Source: Actinomycetota bacterium (GTDB taxonomy: Bacteria > Actinomycetota > Acidimicrobiia > IMCC26256 > VFJJ01). Taken from it: a stretch of DNA of 64,000 nt. Location: positions 105,715 to 169,714 of the forward strand of contig VFJJ01000051.1 of the NCBI GenBank assembly GCA_009886115.1. The letters run 5' to 3'. A program made the position numbers and the translations under genes. Numbering within the stretch: the first letter of the stretch is position 1; the number at the start of each line of letters is the position of its first letter. Below are positions 1-7,939 of the stretch, piece by piece. The notes beneath the pieces were generated by a model that was given only the letters and a program-made list of their open reading frames with translations, did no database searches and had not been told where the DNA came from.

Positions 1-1
1 G

Positions 2-1498
2 CAGCTCGCCGCGCTGCTCGGTCGCACCCGTCCCGGCGAAGCCGCGGTCGCCGTGGCGTGGCTGTCGGGCGAGCTGCGCCAACGTCAGATCGGGGTGGGC
101 TGGGCCGCGCTGCGCGACGTGTCCGAGCCCGCGGCGCCGGTGCCGGGCCTGACGGTGCTCGGCGTCGACGAGCGCTTGGCGGCGATCGGGCGGTGCGGGG
201 GCCCGGGCAGCCAGGCCGAGCGACGCTCGTTGCTGAGCGACCTGTTCGGCCGCGCCACCGAGCTCGAGCAGCGATTCCTGGCGCGGCTGCTCGGCGGTGA
301 GCTCCGCCAGGGCGCTCAAGAGGGTGTGATGGTCGAGGCCGTCGCCCGGGCGGCACAGCGGCCAGCTGGCGAGGTGCGCAGGGCGAACATGGTCCACGGC
401 GACGCGGGTGCCGTGGCCGAAGCCGCACTGTTCGGAGGGCCCGACGCGCTGGCGGCGTTCCGGCTCCGGGTCGGGCGGGCCGTCGTGCCCATGCTGGCTC
501 AGAGCGCCGCCGATGTCGACGATGCCCAGGCCCGTCTCGGCCTCGGCACCGCCGCGGCCTTCGAATGGAAGCTCGACGGTGCCCGGATCCAGGTGCATCG
601 TGACGGCTCCGATGTCGCCGTGTTCACCCGCAGCCTCGACGACGTGACCACACGCGTCCCCGAGATCGTCGAGCAGGTGCTCGCCCTGGCCGTGCCGCGC
701 CTCATCCTCGACGGAGAGGTGATGGCCTACCGGCCCGACGGACGCCCGCAGCCGTTCCAGGTGACCATGAGCCGTTTTGGCACTCGGGCCGGACGGGCGT
801 CGGTACCGACCGGGACCGGGCCGATCGGGGCGCGTGACCGGACGGCCGTCGAGCTGCACCCGCACTTCTTCGACGTGCTCCACAGCGACGGACTCGACCT
901 CATCGACGAACCGTTGGAACGCCGCGTCGCCATGCTCGACTCGATCGTGCCCGCTGCGGCCCTCGTCCCCCGGCTGATCACCGCCGATTCGGCCGCGGCG
1001 CACGCCTTCCTCGCCGAGGCCGTGTCGCGGGGTCACGAAGGCGTCATGGCCAAGGCCCTCGACACGCCGTACGAGGCGGGCCGGCGAGGCGCCGGCTGGC
1101 TCAAGGTGAAGCCCGTCCACACCCTCGATCTCGTGGTCCTCGCCGTCGAGTGGGGCAGCGGGCGCCGGCAGGGCTGGCTGTCGAACCTGCACCTCGGCGC
1201 GGCCGACCCGGCCAACGGGGGTTTCGTCATGCTGGGCAAGACCTTCAAGGGCCTCACCGACGCCATGCTGGCCTGGCAGACCGAGCACCTGCGCGGCCTC
1301 GAGATCGCCCGCGACGAGCGGACGGTCCACGTTCGGCCCGAGCTCGTGGTCGAGATCGCCTTCGACGGGCTCCAGGCCAGCTCCCGCTACCCCGGCGGTC
1401 TGGCCCTGCGCTTCGCCCGGGTCAAGGCGCATCGACCGGAGCTCGACGTGAGCCGGGTCGCCACCATCGATCAGGTAAGAGCGCTGGCCATTCCCTGA
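2..1498 (+). CDS. ATP-dependent DNA ligase, 5' end outside window
   Basis: The reading frame is open to the left edge, so the true start lies outside; the first in-window GTG (53) is internal, because the residues before it (ending in a WLSGELRQ stretch) look like normal ligase N-terminal domain. The nucleotidyltransferase core follows: motif I KLDG, with the AMP-accepting lysine at codon 569-571, then a FTRS motif, a DGEVMAY motif, EGVMAK and a WLKVKP motif V, ending in an OB-fold domain. This is the monomeric archaeal/LigB-type ligase family that seals nicks using ATP and is an accessory to NAD-dependent LigA in actinobacteria. About 499 residues are visible, close to the 500-510 usual for the family. 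Single gene; the next gene is convergent. Exact paralogue (LigB-like) is inferred. Confidence 0.93.
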   Translation, partial: QLAALLGRTRPGEAAVAVAWLSGELRQRQIGVGWAALRDVSEPAAPVPGLTVLGVDERLAAIGRCGGPGSQAERRSLLSDLFGRATELEQRFLARLLGGELRQGAQEGVMVEAVARAAQRPAGEVRRANMVHGDAGAVAEAALFGGPDALAAFRLRVGRAVVPMLAQSAADVDDAQARLGLGTAAAFEWKLDGARIQVHRDGSDVAVFTRSLDDVTTRVPEIVEQVLALAVPRLILDGEVMAYRPDGRPQPFQVTMSRFGTRAGRASVPTGTGPIGARDRTAVELHPHFFDVLHSDGLDLIDEPLERRVAMLDSIVPAAALVPRLITADSAAAHAFLAEAVSRGHEGVMAKALDTPYEAGRRGAGWLKVKPVHTLDLVVLAVEWGSGRRQGWLSNLHLGAADPANGGFVMLGKTFKGLTDAMLAWQTEHLRGLEIARDERTVHVRPELVVEIAFDGLQASSRYPGGLALRFARVKAHRPELDVSRVATIDQVRALAIP

Positions 1499-2062
1499 CC
1501 GAGCTGACATCCCCGAGCCCATCCCCCAACCATCAGGCCCTGATCCCCCCGGGCCCTCCCGGCCGGTCCTCCCACAGGGCCCCACGCGATCGTGGTCTCG
1601 GCGAGAACGGTGGGTGGCGGCCTGCGCTGCGCCGGGTCGCGCGCCCGACCGTGCCCGACGGGATGGACGTGGCGCAACGTCTCGGGTATGTACTGCCCGA
1701 GGACGGCGCGCCGCCGACCCCGCTCGATGCGCGAGATCGTGGCGTGAACGCCGACACGGTGTCACGGGAGCGGCGTAGATCTCGTGTGGGTGGAGCCACT
1801 TGATCTGACGAGTGCTCACGCGGCAAGGCCGAGCCTGGCCGTGATGGCGGCGATACCGAAGTCGGCGAGCTTGGCCTGGCCGAACCGGTCGATGAGGCTG
1901 TTCTCAGGGTCCCGCCCACCGACGTGATCCCGACGATGTCGGTCGAGACGCCGTAGGCCGCCTCCCGTTCGTCCCGCCGTTCGGCAGCCCACCCGATGAC
2001 CATGCTGCCACACCCGGACGTCGGGCCGGGCCGCTCGGCCCGCGCGCCAACGGCGGGCGTGC
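1499..2062. other. Spacer with little coding signal between ligase and HNH gene
   Basis: This 564-base stretch holds no intact gene. The only recognisable content is a kinase fragment on the minus strand (1816-1926). The rest has long open frames only because of high GC; their translations are low-complexity and lack recognisable motifs. No clear terminator stem was seen. Confidence 0.6.
1816..1926 (-). pseudogene. Fragment of a Ser/Thr protein kinase (catalytic loop and DFG)
   Basis: The frame reading leftwards encodes RDPENSLIDRFGQAKLADF followed by GIAAI and then a stop. This fits the kinase signature HRD-x-KPEN ... LADFGIA found in bacterial Hanks-type kinases: RD, PEN and DFG are all present, although the lysine of the catalytic loop is lost. 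Nothing upstream resembles the N-lobe and nothing downstream resembles the APE or C-lobe. It is a relic of about 35 codons, on the same strand as and just past the 3' end of the HNH gene at 2063. The kinase assignment rests on one short motif, so it is probable rather than certain. Confidence 0.5.
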
Positions 2063-3352
2063 TCAGGCGGCGGTGTGATGGGTGCGTGGCCGTGTGGATG
2101 GTGACCCGGTGAGTCCGGTGAGCCAGTTCCGGGTGTGCTCGGAGAGCATGTCGGGTTCTGATCGTGGAATGTGGATGTGCCCGTCTGGTCGTGTGAGCGT
2201 GACCGTGTCGGTGTCGACATGGTAGGTGAGCTGCCATCGCCCTTCGTGGACCAGATGATGATGATGCCAGCAGAGACTCACCAGATTCTCCGGCTCGGTG
2301 AACCCGTCATATGCCCAATGGGTCACATGGTGATGCTCCAACCAGACCGTCCGGTCACACCGGGGCCAACGGCACCGGAACCGGTCACGACGGTTCACGA
2401 TCCGGGCCATCCACGGCGGGACCCGCCTGGATTCCCGGCCGATCCCGACAGTGCGACCGGACGGATCGTCGGCGATCATCTGCCAACGGCAGTCACACGC
2501 CAGGCGCCGGGCCGTCTCATCGGCGATCGCCCAACCATTCCCGATCGTCGCCGGCTCGACCGGGACCCGGGAGGGCTCGCTCCGGCTCGGACCGGTCGGC
2601 TGGCCACCCTCACCATCAACCGGCACATCAGCTTCAGAATCGCTGGCGAGCCGTTCGACCGGGACATGCACAACCACCAAAGGCCGGGCCGGCTGTTGAG
2701 CGAGGAGCTGCGGTTCGCCGGCACACAGGTTCACGAGCGCATCAGCCAGCCGGGCCCCACGCCTGACCGGTTCAGCATCAGGGAGCCTGCCTTCCTCGGG
2801 GAGCAGTTCGGCGAGCCGGTTGAGCGCCCCGTGGACGATCTCGGCCTGCTCACCTGAGAGCCGACCCCGGATCCGCAACGTAGCGCCAGGCTCGCGGATC
2901 AACTGCAGGTACCGTTGCCGGTGCTGTTCGACCTCGTCTTTCGCCGTGACCGGTTTGAGGGCCCTGGCGTTGACCATCGTCGCGTGATACGTCCAACCGG
3001 GCGCCTGGGCAGCCAGCTCGGCATCGGTGTCGGATGTGGCAACGGCGGCGAGGACGACCAGTTGATCCCACGAGATCCGCCCCTCGGCGAACGCCTCCAT
3101 CAGCGCCGGGATCTGCGGGGCCTTGACGGCGACCTCGACGACGCGTCGTGCCGTCGTCAACGACAGGTTGACCTGGGCGGCGAGCCAGGATGCCGGGTCG
3201 CGCATGCCGTCGACAAGATGGCCTTGCCGTTCGATGAACGCGGCCATGACGTCGAGCAGCTCGGCGTACACGGCGTTCGTGAGTGCGTAGAGCTGACCGA
3301 TCGTGCCGGCCAGGTCGTCGAGCTCACAGTCACGATACCGATCCGCTTCCAT
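2063..3352 (-). CDS. DUF222 / HNH endonuclease-signature protein (13E12 type), copy 1
   Basis: 429 residues. The N-terminal two thirds are the DUF222 helical domain (CELDDLAGTIGQ near the start, SWLAAQVNLSLTTARR around residue 60). The C-terminus carries an HNH nuclease signature: a CRWPRCDR zinc knuckle, LEHHHVTHW, then CWHHHHLVHEGRW. This family is multi-copy in actinobacteria and was named after the 13E12 repeats of Mycobacterium; nuclease activity is inferred from the motif. Start taken as ATG 3352 (GTG 3355 precedes it directly) because the same GTGATG position is conserved in copy 2 at 13910. A Pro/Ser/Glu-rich linker separates the domains. The two copies are very similar over the HNH part (about 80 percent by eye), indicating a recent duplication. 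Neighbouring sequence is a gene relic. Confidence 0.9.
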   Translation of the reverse strand: MEADRYRDCELDDLAGTIGQLYALTNAVYAELLDVMAAFIERQGHLVDGMRDPASWLAAQVNLSLTTARRVVEVAVKAPQIPALMEAFAEGRISWDQLVVLAAVATSDTDAELAAQAPGWTYHATMVNARALKPVTAKDEVEQHRQRYLQLIREPGATLRIRGRLSGEQAEIVHGALNRLAELLPEEGRLPDAEPVRRGARLADALVNLCAGEPQLLAQQPARPLVVVHVPVERLASDSEADVPVDGEGGQPTGPSRSEPSRVPVEPATIGNGWAIADETARRLACDCRWQMIADDPSGRTVGIGRESRRVPPWMARIVNRRDRFRCRWPRCDRTVWLEHHHVTHWAYDGFTEPENLVSLCWHHHHLVHEGRWQLTYHVDTDTVTLTRPDGHIHIPRSEPDMLSEHTRNWLTGLTGSPSTRPRTHHTAA

Positions 3353-3505
3353 CACGGTTCATGGTACCAGATGGGTATGACAGCAACCCCAGAATACCGC
3401 CAGATTACGGGAAAGAATTCTTGGCAGATCATTGATACTAGAGACCGAGATGGCGACCCGCCGGTCGTGACGACGCCCCACAGTTGGAGCGAGTGGAGGG
3501 TGGAG

Positions 3506-3793
3506 TTACGGCATCCGATACATCCGATTACCGATCTCCGCCCAGTCGCGCCACCAGCGGCAGGGATCCCCCGGAAGGACGCTCAGGAGCCGGCTCCACC
3601 GAGCGCCCCCGGTTCTCGATCGCTCAAGTGCCCGGCTCGACCGGCGAAAGGGCACCCGCGCGCCGCCGGTCGAGCCGAGCTCGGGTTCCAAGCGCACCAG
3701 CACCTCATGGCTGCCGTTGCGGACCCTGCCCACCAGTTCGTTCATGGAGCGGGTGCGGACAGCCACTCGCTCAGACCCTCCCCCAACCCCCAA
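3506..3793 (-). CDS. Possible small hypothetical protein downstream of the glycosyltransferase
   Basis: A 95-codon frame in the same direction as, and 51 bases after, the glycosyltransferase gene at 3845. It is rich in Arg and Trp, ending with a WWRDWAEIGNRMYRMP tail, and has no domain I recognise, no signal peptide and no membrane segment. It could be a tail-end operon gene, a decayed glycosyltransferase fragment, or a chance frame in GC-rich DNA. Kept as a weak call because position and strand fit an operon. Confidence 0.25.
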   Translation of the reverse strand: MGVGGGSERVAVRTRSMNELVGRVRNGSHEVLVRLEPELGSTGGARVPFRRSSRALERSRTGGARWSRLLSVLPGDPCRWWRDWAEIGNRMYRMP

Positions 3794-3844
3794 TCCCCCT
3801 GCTCGTACCGGGACCAGTTCGGGTCCCAGTTCGATGAGCGACGA

Positions 3845-4828
3845 TCAGGCGAGCACGAACGCGGGAGGCGCGACCATCCGGGTCACGGTTCGGCCCGCAG
3901 CCCGTTCCAACACCCCGAGATCGAGATCGTCGACCCGGGGTGTCGCCGCCAGCCCGAGCCGGGCCAGCTCGGCAGCCAACGTCACCTGGTGGTCGTCGAC
4001 GTTCTCGCCGTGCGCGGCCTCGCGGGGCACGAGCACCCCGAAATGACCGGCGTTCATGGCCGTCAGGGTCGTGCCCACGCCACAGTGGCCGATCACGACG
4101 TCGGCGACCGCCATGGCGTCGATCAGCTCGGCGGTGGGGACCATCGCTCGCCCGTCGACCACACGGCCGCCGAGGTGCAGCCCGTCGACCGGCGTGCACC
4201 CGGTCTGCCACAGCACTTCGGCCTCGGGCGGCAAGATGGCGCACAGCCGCTCGAGCAGGCGCCGGAAGCGGTAGTCCTCCATGGTCCCGAGGGTCACCAC
4301 AACCCGCCGCACCGGGCGGGTCGGGTGAGCGGCGTCCACTCGGGGAGCCGCCTGGTAGCCGTCGAAGACCGACCCTCGGTGCAGCCAGCGTTTCGACGCC
4401 AGATGCGGGAACTGGGTGTACATGCGAACCCCCGGGACGGGACCGAGCAGTTTGGCGGTCATCCCCGGGCCATCGGGACGCGTCGCCGATTCCACAAAGT
4501 GGCACGGGATTCGCCGCATCGCGCACACCGGGAGCACCCCGAGCGCGATCCCCGACCCGGACGTCATCACCGCAGTGACAGGGCTGGCGCCGTCACGAGC
4601 GCGTTCGCGCAGCACCTTGCGGGTGGCCCGAGCCGCCCCGAGCACGCCGCGAACGTCGCGGGGTTGCACCGGCTCGACCCACACCACGTCCTCGCCCGCC
4701 AGCAGCGACTCGGTCTGAGGGTTGCGCCACGTCATCCACAGACGAGGACCGTCGAAGCCCACCCGAGCCGAGAGCGCCATGAGCTCGGTGATGTGGCCAC
4801 CCACGGTCGTCGGCAGCAGCAGCGTCAT
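3845..4828 (-). CDS. Glycosyltransferase, Alg14-Alg13/GT28-like fusion
   Basis: 327 residues, ATG at 4828. The first half resembles the acceptor-binding Alg14/PssD-type domain: it opens with a LLPTTVGGHITELM glycine motif and has TSGSGIALGVLP and CHFVESATR around residues 105-130. The second half resembles the UDP-sugar-binding Alg13/PssE or GT28 C-domain: VVTLGTMEDYRFRRLLERL, then GHCGVGTTLTAMNAGHFGVL around residues 245-265 and a His/Asp pair in ENVDDHQ. Proteins like this add a sugar to a lipid-linked or polysaccharide precursor at the inner membrane face; the true acceptor is unknown. In many bacteria the two halves are separate genes, so this is a natural fusion. A 16-bp inverted repeat lies just upstream. 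Confidence 0.8.
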   Translation of the reverse strand: MTLLLPTTVGGHITELMALSARVGFDGPRLWMTWRNPQTESLLAGEDVVWVEPVQPRDVRGVLGAARATRKVLRERARDGASPVTAVMTSGSGIALGVLPVCAMRRIPCHFVESATRPDGPGMTAKLLGPVPGVRMYTQFPHLASKRWLHRGSVFDGYQAAPRVDAAHPTRPVRRVVVTLGTMEDYRFRRLLERLCAILPPEAEVLWQTGCTPVDGLHLGGRVVDGRAMVPTAELIDAMAVADVVIGHCGVGTTLTAMNAGHFGVLVPREAAHGENVDDHQVTLAAELARLGLAATPRVDDLDLGVLERAAGRTVTRMVAPPAFVLA

Positions 4829-4881
4829 AGGCCGAGCAGTGTGCCAGACCCCAGGCCTCAGGCACCGACCCCAACCACCCC

Positions 4882-4930
4882 GAGCACCTGTCGCTCAGCC
4901 GCCACAATCACCCTTGAGCGACAGGTGCTC
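4882..4930. repeat. Palindromic repeat element, copy 1
   Basis: Perfect 16-bp inverted repeat: GAGCACCTGTCGCTCA at 4882-4897 and its reverse complement at 4915-4930, with a 17-base loop. A near-identical element stands at 21587-21635. It lies between two minus-strand genes, after eis and before the glycosyltransferase, so it could end transcription of eis. The lack of a T-run and the existence of a second copy argue it is also a dispersed repeat. Confidence 0.8.
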
Positions 4931-4944
4931 GATGGGTCACAAGC

Positions 4945-6189
4945 TCAGAAGGCACCGAGCATCACCGGTGCCGGGAAGGTGGCGAACATCCGGTCGGCCC
5001 GGACCAGGGCTCCCGGGCTCAGCTCGTGGACGAACCCGGCTGCGGCCAGCGAGCTGAACGACGTTCCGCCCAGATAGACCGCGCCGAGCGCATGCTCCTC
5101 CAAGACGAGGTCGGGGGCCGCGCTGGTTTCGGTGCACGACACGCCGTCGGCCTCGTCATCGGTGTCGACCTCGAGCATCCAGCTCCGGGCTCCTCCGTCT
5201 CGACTCGCCGGAGCTGCGGCGACCGCGAGCACGAGACGCCCCGATGCGCCGTAGGTGCGTGCCGACAGGGCCCGACCGGGATCGAGCAGTCGTGTCCAGA
5301 GCCCGTCCTTGTGCTGGCTGACGAGCAGGCGCCGTCCGTCGGCGAGGAGATGGCGCACCGGATCGTCGACGGCCACGGCATGCCCGGAAATCGTGGCCAC
5401 GAGATCGACATCGAGCACGAGTCGCCACAGGGCGGCGCCGGCCCGATCGGTGGTCGCGAGCAGCTCGCGCACAAGCAGGCGCTTGGCCGGTAGGCCCCGC
5501 TCGAATGCGCCGGTGATCTCGTAACAGACGATTCCTTCAACCTGTCCGGCGAGGCTCTCGTAGACGGCCCAGAACCGGGCTCCGTCGGTCATGCGGTGTC
5601 CGAAATAGACCTCGGGCCACCAGAAATCGGGCCGGGAGACCATCCCCGGTTGGAGCACCCGAAATCGTTCGTAGAAGGCGGGGACGGCCGATGTCGCGGT
5701 CGTCTCGTCGATGAGTCGGGTCGCGCCGCCGGCGTCGGGGCGCCAGCCGTCGTGGAACGCGCCGTAGGCCCGATCGATCTCGAACGACTGGCTCCACGTG
5801 GCCGGGCCATATCCGAAACGCCGGTAGATGCCGGCCTCCGACGCGGTCAGCACGCTCACCGGCTCCCCCCGCTCCCGGGAGTCGGCAGCGATCAGGGTCA
5901 TGAGCTCGGTCACGATGCCTTGGCGGCGATGCGTGGGCTGAACCGAGACCCACGACACCGCCCCGACCGGCAGCAGCACCCCGCCGGGGACCGTCAGCTC
6001 GAAGCTGTAGTTGCGGGCCGCTCCGACGATCTCGGCGCCCGCGAAGGCCCCGAAGACCCGGTCTGGTTCACCCCGGGCCCAGGTGTCGGCGCTCCCCGGA
6101 GCCGGCGGCGCGAGCGTGAACGCCCGCCGGTCGGCTTCGATGAAGGCGTCGATCTCGTGTGCCTCGATGGACCTGATCTCGATCGGCAT
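4945..6189 (-). CDS. eis: Eis-type GNAT N-acetyltransferase
   Basis: 414 residues, ATG 6189. The N-terminal GNAT domain has the acetyl-CoA pyrophosphate loop in VQPTHRRQGIVTELM (residues 83-97) and the family signature SEAGIYRRFGYG (117-128), whose first tyrosine is the likely general acid by comparison with Mycobacterium Eis. A second GNAT-like region and a C-terminal sterol-carrier-like domain follow. The protein ends in Phe, and in Eis the terminal carboxylate acts as the catalytic base; the tail APVMLGAF fits. Eis enzymes acetylate several amines, including aminoglycosides, on cytosolic substrates. Length matches the family (about 400-420). Acceptor here unknown. Followed by a hairpin element; upstream neighbour on the same strand is the luciferase-like gene, 27 bases away. 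Confidence 0.88.
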   Translation of the reverse strand: MPIEIRSIEAHEIDAFIEADRRAFTLAPPAPGSADTWARGEPDRVFGAFAGAEIVGAARNYSFELTVPGGVLLPVGAVSWVSVQPTHRRQGIVTELMTLIAADSRERGEPVSVLTASEAGIYRRFGYGPATWSQSFEIDRAYGAFHDGWRPDAGGATRLIDETTATSAVPAFYERFRVLQPGMVSRPDFWWPEVYFGHRMTDGARFWAVYESLAGQVEGIVCYEITGAFERGLPAKRLLVRELLATTDRAGAALWRLVLDVDLVATISGHAVAVDDPVRHLLADGRRLLVSQHKDGLWTRLLDPGRALSARTYGASGRLVLAVAAAPASRDGGARSWMLEVDTDDEADGVSCTETSAAPDLVLEEHALGAVYLGGTSFSSLAAAGFVHELSPGALVRADRMFATFPAPVMLGAF

Positions 6190-6216
6190 GGCCCCGAGTG
6201 TCGCGTGAACGGGCGC

Positions 6217-7197
6217 TCAGATGTTCGGCAGTACCTTCTCGACGTACAGGTGCAGGCTCTCCCAGGCCGTGTCGATCGGCATGCCGCCACACAGGGGGTG
6301 CAGGTTGAAAGCCGCCAGGGCGCCTTGTTCCTTGGCCCGGGCGATCACCTGCTCGGGGGTGAGGATCTGGTAGATGCCCTCGGCCCGCAGCTCGTCGACG
6401 TTGGTGGCGTGCGAGTGCACGGCCGAGCGGATGTCGGAGGTCTGCCAGGTGTGGTAGGTCCAGCTCTCGTGGAACAGATGATCGCCGATCTCGGCCCAGG
6501 CCTTGTCGGGATCCTCGGCAACGAACAGCATCACCGTGTCGACGCCGGGCATCATCAAGAAGCCCTGGGTCCCGTACTCCTTGCACTGCTCGTAGTAGTA
6601 CGCCTCGAGCTCGGGCATGTTGGCGGCCGGGAACATGGGCAGCCCGAACCGCGCCGCTCGCCGAGCCGCCGGCTTCGACGTGCCGCCGAGCAGCACCACG
6701 GGATGCGGCTGGGTGAGCGGCCGCGGCGTGACCCGAACGGTCGTGCCGCGGTACTCGAACGGCTCGCCCGTCCACGCCTTGAGGAGCGTGTCGACGCACT
6801 CGTCCATGAGCGCTCCCCGATCGGCCCAGCTCTTGCCGTGGGCTGCGTACTCCGATGGCCGGTACCCCATGCCCAGGATGGTCGTGAGACGCCCCCCGCT
6901 CGCCAGGTCGAGCACCGCGATGTCCTCGGCGACCCGCAGCGGATCGTGCAGCGGCAGCAGCAGAGCCGAGATGTTCAAGCCCACGTTCTTCGTGCGGGCC
7001 AAGGCCATACCGGCGAACAGCAGCGGCGTCGACATCCAGTTGTTCTCGGCGCCGTGATGCTCCTCGGTGGTGATCATGGCGAAGCCGTTGTCGTCGCAGT
7101 ACGACACCATCTCCAGCGCGGCCTTGAACATGTCGGAATGCTTCTGCGGATCGTTCTCCGGCAGGATCAGGTTGAACCGGGCGATCGACATGGCCAT
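6217..7197 (-). CDS. LLM-class flavin-dependent oxidoreductase
   Basis: 326 residues, luciferase-like monooxygenase fold. Family marks: an N-terminal ITTEEHHG motif (about residues 42-49), LLPLHDPLRVAEDIAVLDL, SGGRLTTILGMGYRP, and a VVLLGGTSKPAARRAARFG segment. Actinobacterial members commonly use F420H2 or FMNH2 to reduce or oxygenate hydrophobic substrates; the flavin and substrate cannot be told from sequence. It starts at ATG 7197 (ATG 7191 is also possible). It is followed 27 bases on by eis in the same direction, so the two may be co-transcribed. A 9-bp tandem duplication sits in its 5' leader. Confidence 0.88.
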   Translation of the reverse strand: MAMSIARFNLILPENDPQKHSDMFKAALEMVSYCDDNGFAMITTEEHHGAENNWMSTPLLFAGMALARTKNVGLNISALLLPLHDPLRVAEDIAVLDLASGGRLTTILGMGYRPSEYAAHGKSWADRGALMDECVDTLLKAWTGEPFEYRGTTVRVTPRPLTQPHPVVLLGGTSKPAARRAARFGLPMFPAANMPELEAYYYEQCKEYGTQGFLMMPGVDTVMLFVAEDPDKAWAEIGDHLFHESWTYHTWQTSDIRSAVHSHATNVDELRAEGIYQILTPEQVIARAKEQGALAAFNLHPLCGGMPIDTAWESLHLYVEKVLPNI

Positions 7198-7229
7198 GGC
7201 GCGTGGCTCCTCGGGTTTCTCGGGATCGG

Positions 7230-7247
7230 GGACTGCTCGGACTGCTC
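7230..7247. repeat. 9-bp tandem duplication in leader
   Basis: GGACTGCTC occurs twice back to back (7230-7238, 7239-7247), with a third degraded unit after it, in the spacer upstream of the luciferase-like gene. Confidence 0.8.
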
Positions 7248-7347
7248 GGACGCTCGGGGTGCTCGGAGTTCAGCCAGCGAACCGCGAAACCCAGACCTCA
7301 GGCTGACCCACGGTGACAGCAGCCGTCCAACCTACGGGCCCATCAGC

Positions 7348-7871
7348 TCACGTTCCGGCCACCGTCTGTGGGAGGTCGGAGCTGCGGATGTCGTGGGCCC
7401 AGGGATAGCGGAGCGTGTCGATGAGCGAGAACGGGGCGTCGAGCACGATGTCACGGACGCTCTTTTTCTCCGGAGCGAACATGCGCCCCGGAGGGTCGAG
7501 CTTGTCACGCAAGGTGACCATGCCGTCGAAGACCTTCTCGGGATCGTCGCACAGCGTGTAGACGGTGATGAACGTGCCCTGGCTGCGGGCGAAGCCCGAC
7601 TCGGCGTCGACGATGCGCACCGCGTGCAGCGCCGGCGGAGCAACGTAGCGACGTAGCGACGGCCGGTCATGATCCCGGGCAGCGCGATGTTGGGTGGCAG
7701 GTGCTCGAGGTCGTACCAACGGTTCCAGGCCTCGATGCAATCGGCATCACAGTCGAGCCCAGCGAAGATGATGCCGGTGGCGTCCACGGTTCCCCCAGGG
7801 ATGATTCGGCTGCCGCTGCCCGCCAACGGCCTGCGCTTCCGGCCGAGCTTCGCGCGAACGGAGTCGACCAT
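7348..7871 (-). pseudogene. EthD-like dimeric alpha/beta-barrel protein, frameshifted
   Basis: Reading left from ATG 7871 the frame encodes a protein with WNRWYDLEHLPPNIALPG, the type of motif found in EthD-like and related ferredoxin-fold barrels, then MTGRRYVA. At 7645-7660 the 8-mer GTAGCGAC is present twice in tandem. Removing one copy joins the upstream frame smoothly to a downstream frame (MTGRRYVAPPALHAVRI and on to 7348), giving about 170 residues that end TLRYPWAHDIRSSDLPQTV. With both copies the first frame ends in junk. It is therefore a recent slippage mutant, a phase-variable gene, or an assembly error. The function of the family member is unknown. Divergent from the lipoprotein gene at 7940. 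Confidence 0.7.
7645..7660. repeat. 8-bp tandem duplication causing a frameshift
   Basis: GTAGCGAC at 7645-7652 and again at 7653-7660. One copy restores the reading frame of the EthD-like gene. Confidence 0.9.
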
Positions 7872-7939
7872 GTCGCAGACGGAACTAGTCTGACTGCACC
7901 TGCCGGGCAGGCGCGCAGACTGACGAGCGAGGTTCTGGA

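Noticed and set aside
2063-3352. HNH genes as restriction enzymes or intein/homing endonucleases
   Set aside because: No methyltransferase or host gene insertion is seen, and DUF222 marks the 13E12 family; a mobile character is only proposed from neighbours.
2915-5077. Very long plus-strand open frame antisense to the HNH and glycosyltransferase genes
   Set aside because: It is explained by high GC and the lack of stop codons in antisense frames; its product has no recognisable motifs, while the minus-strand genes do.
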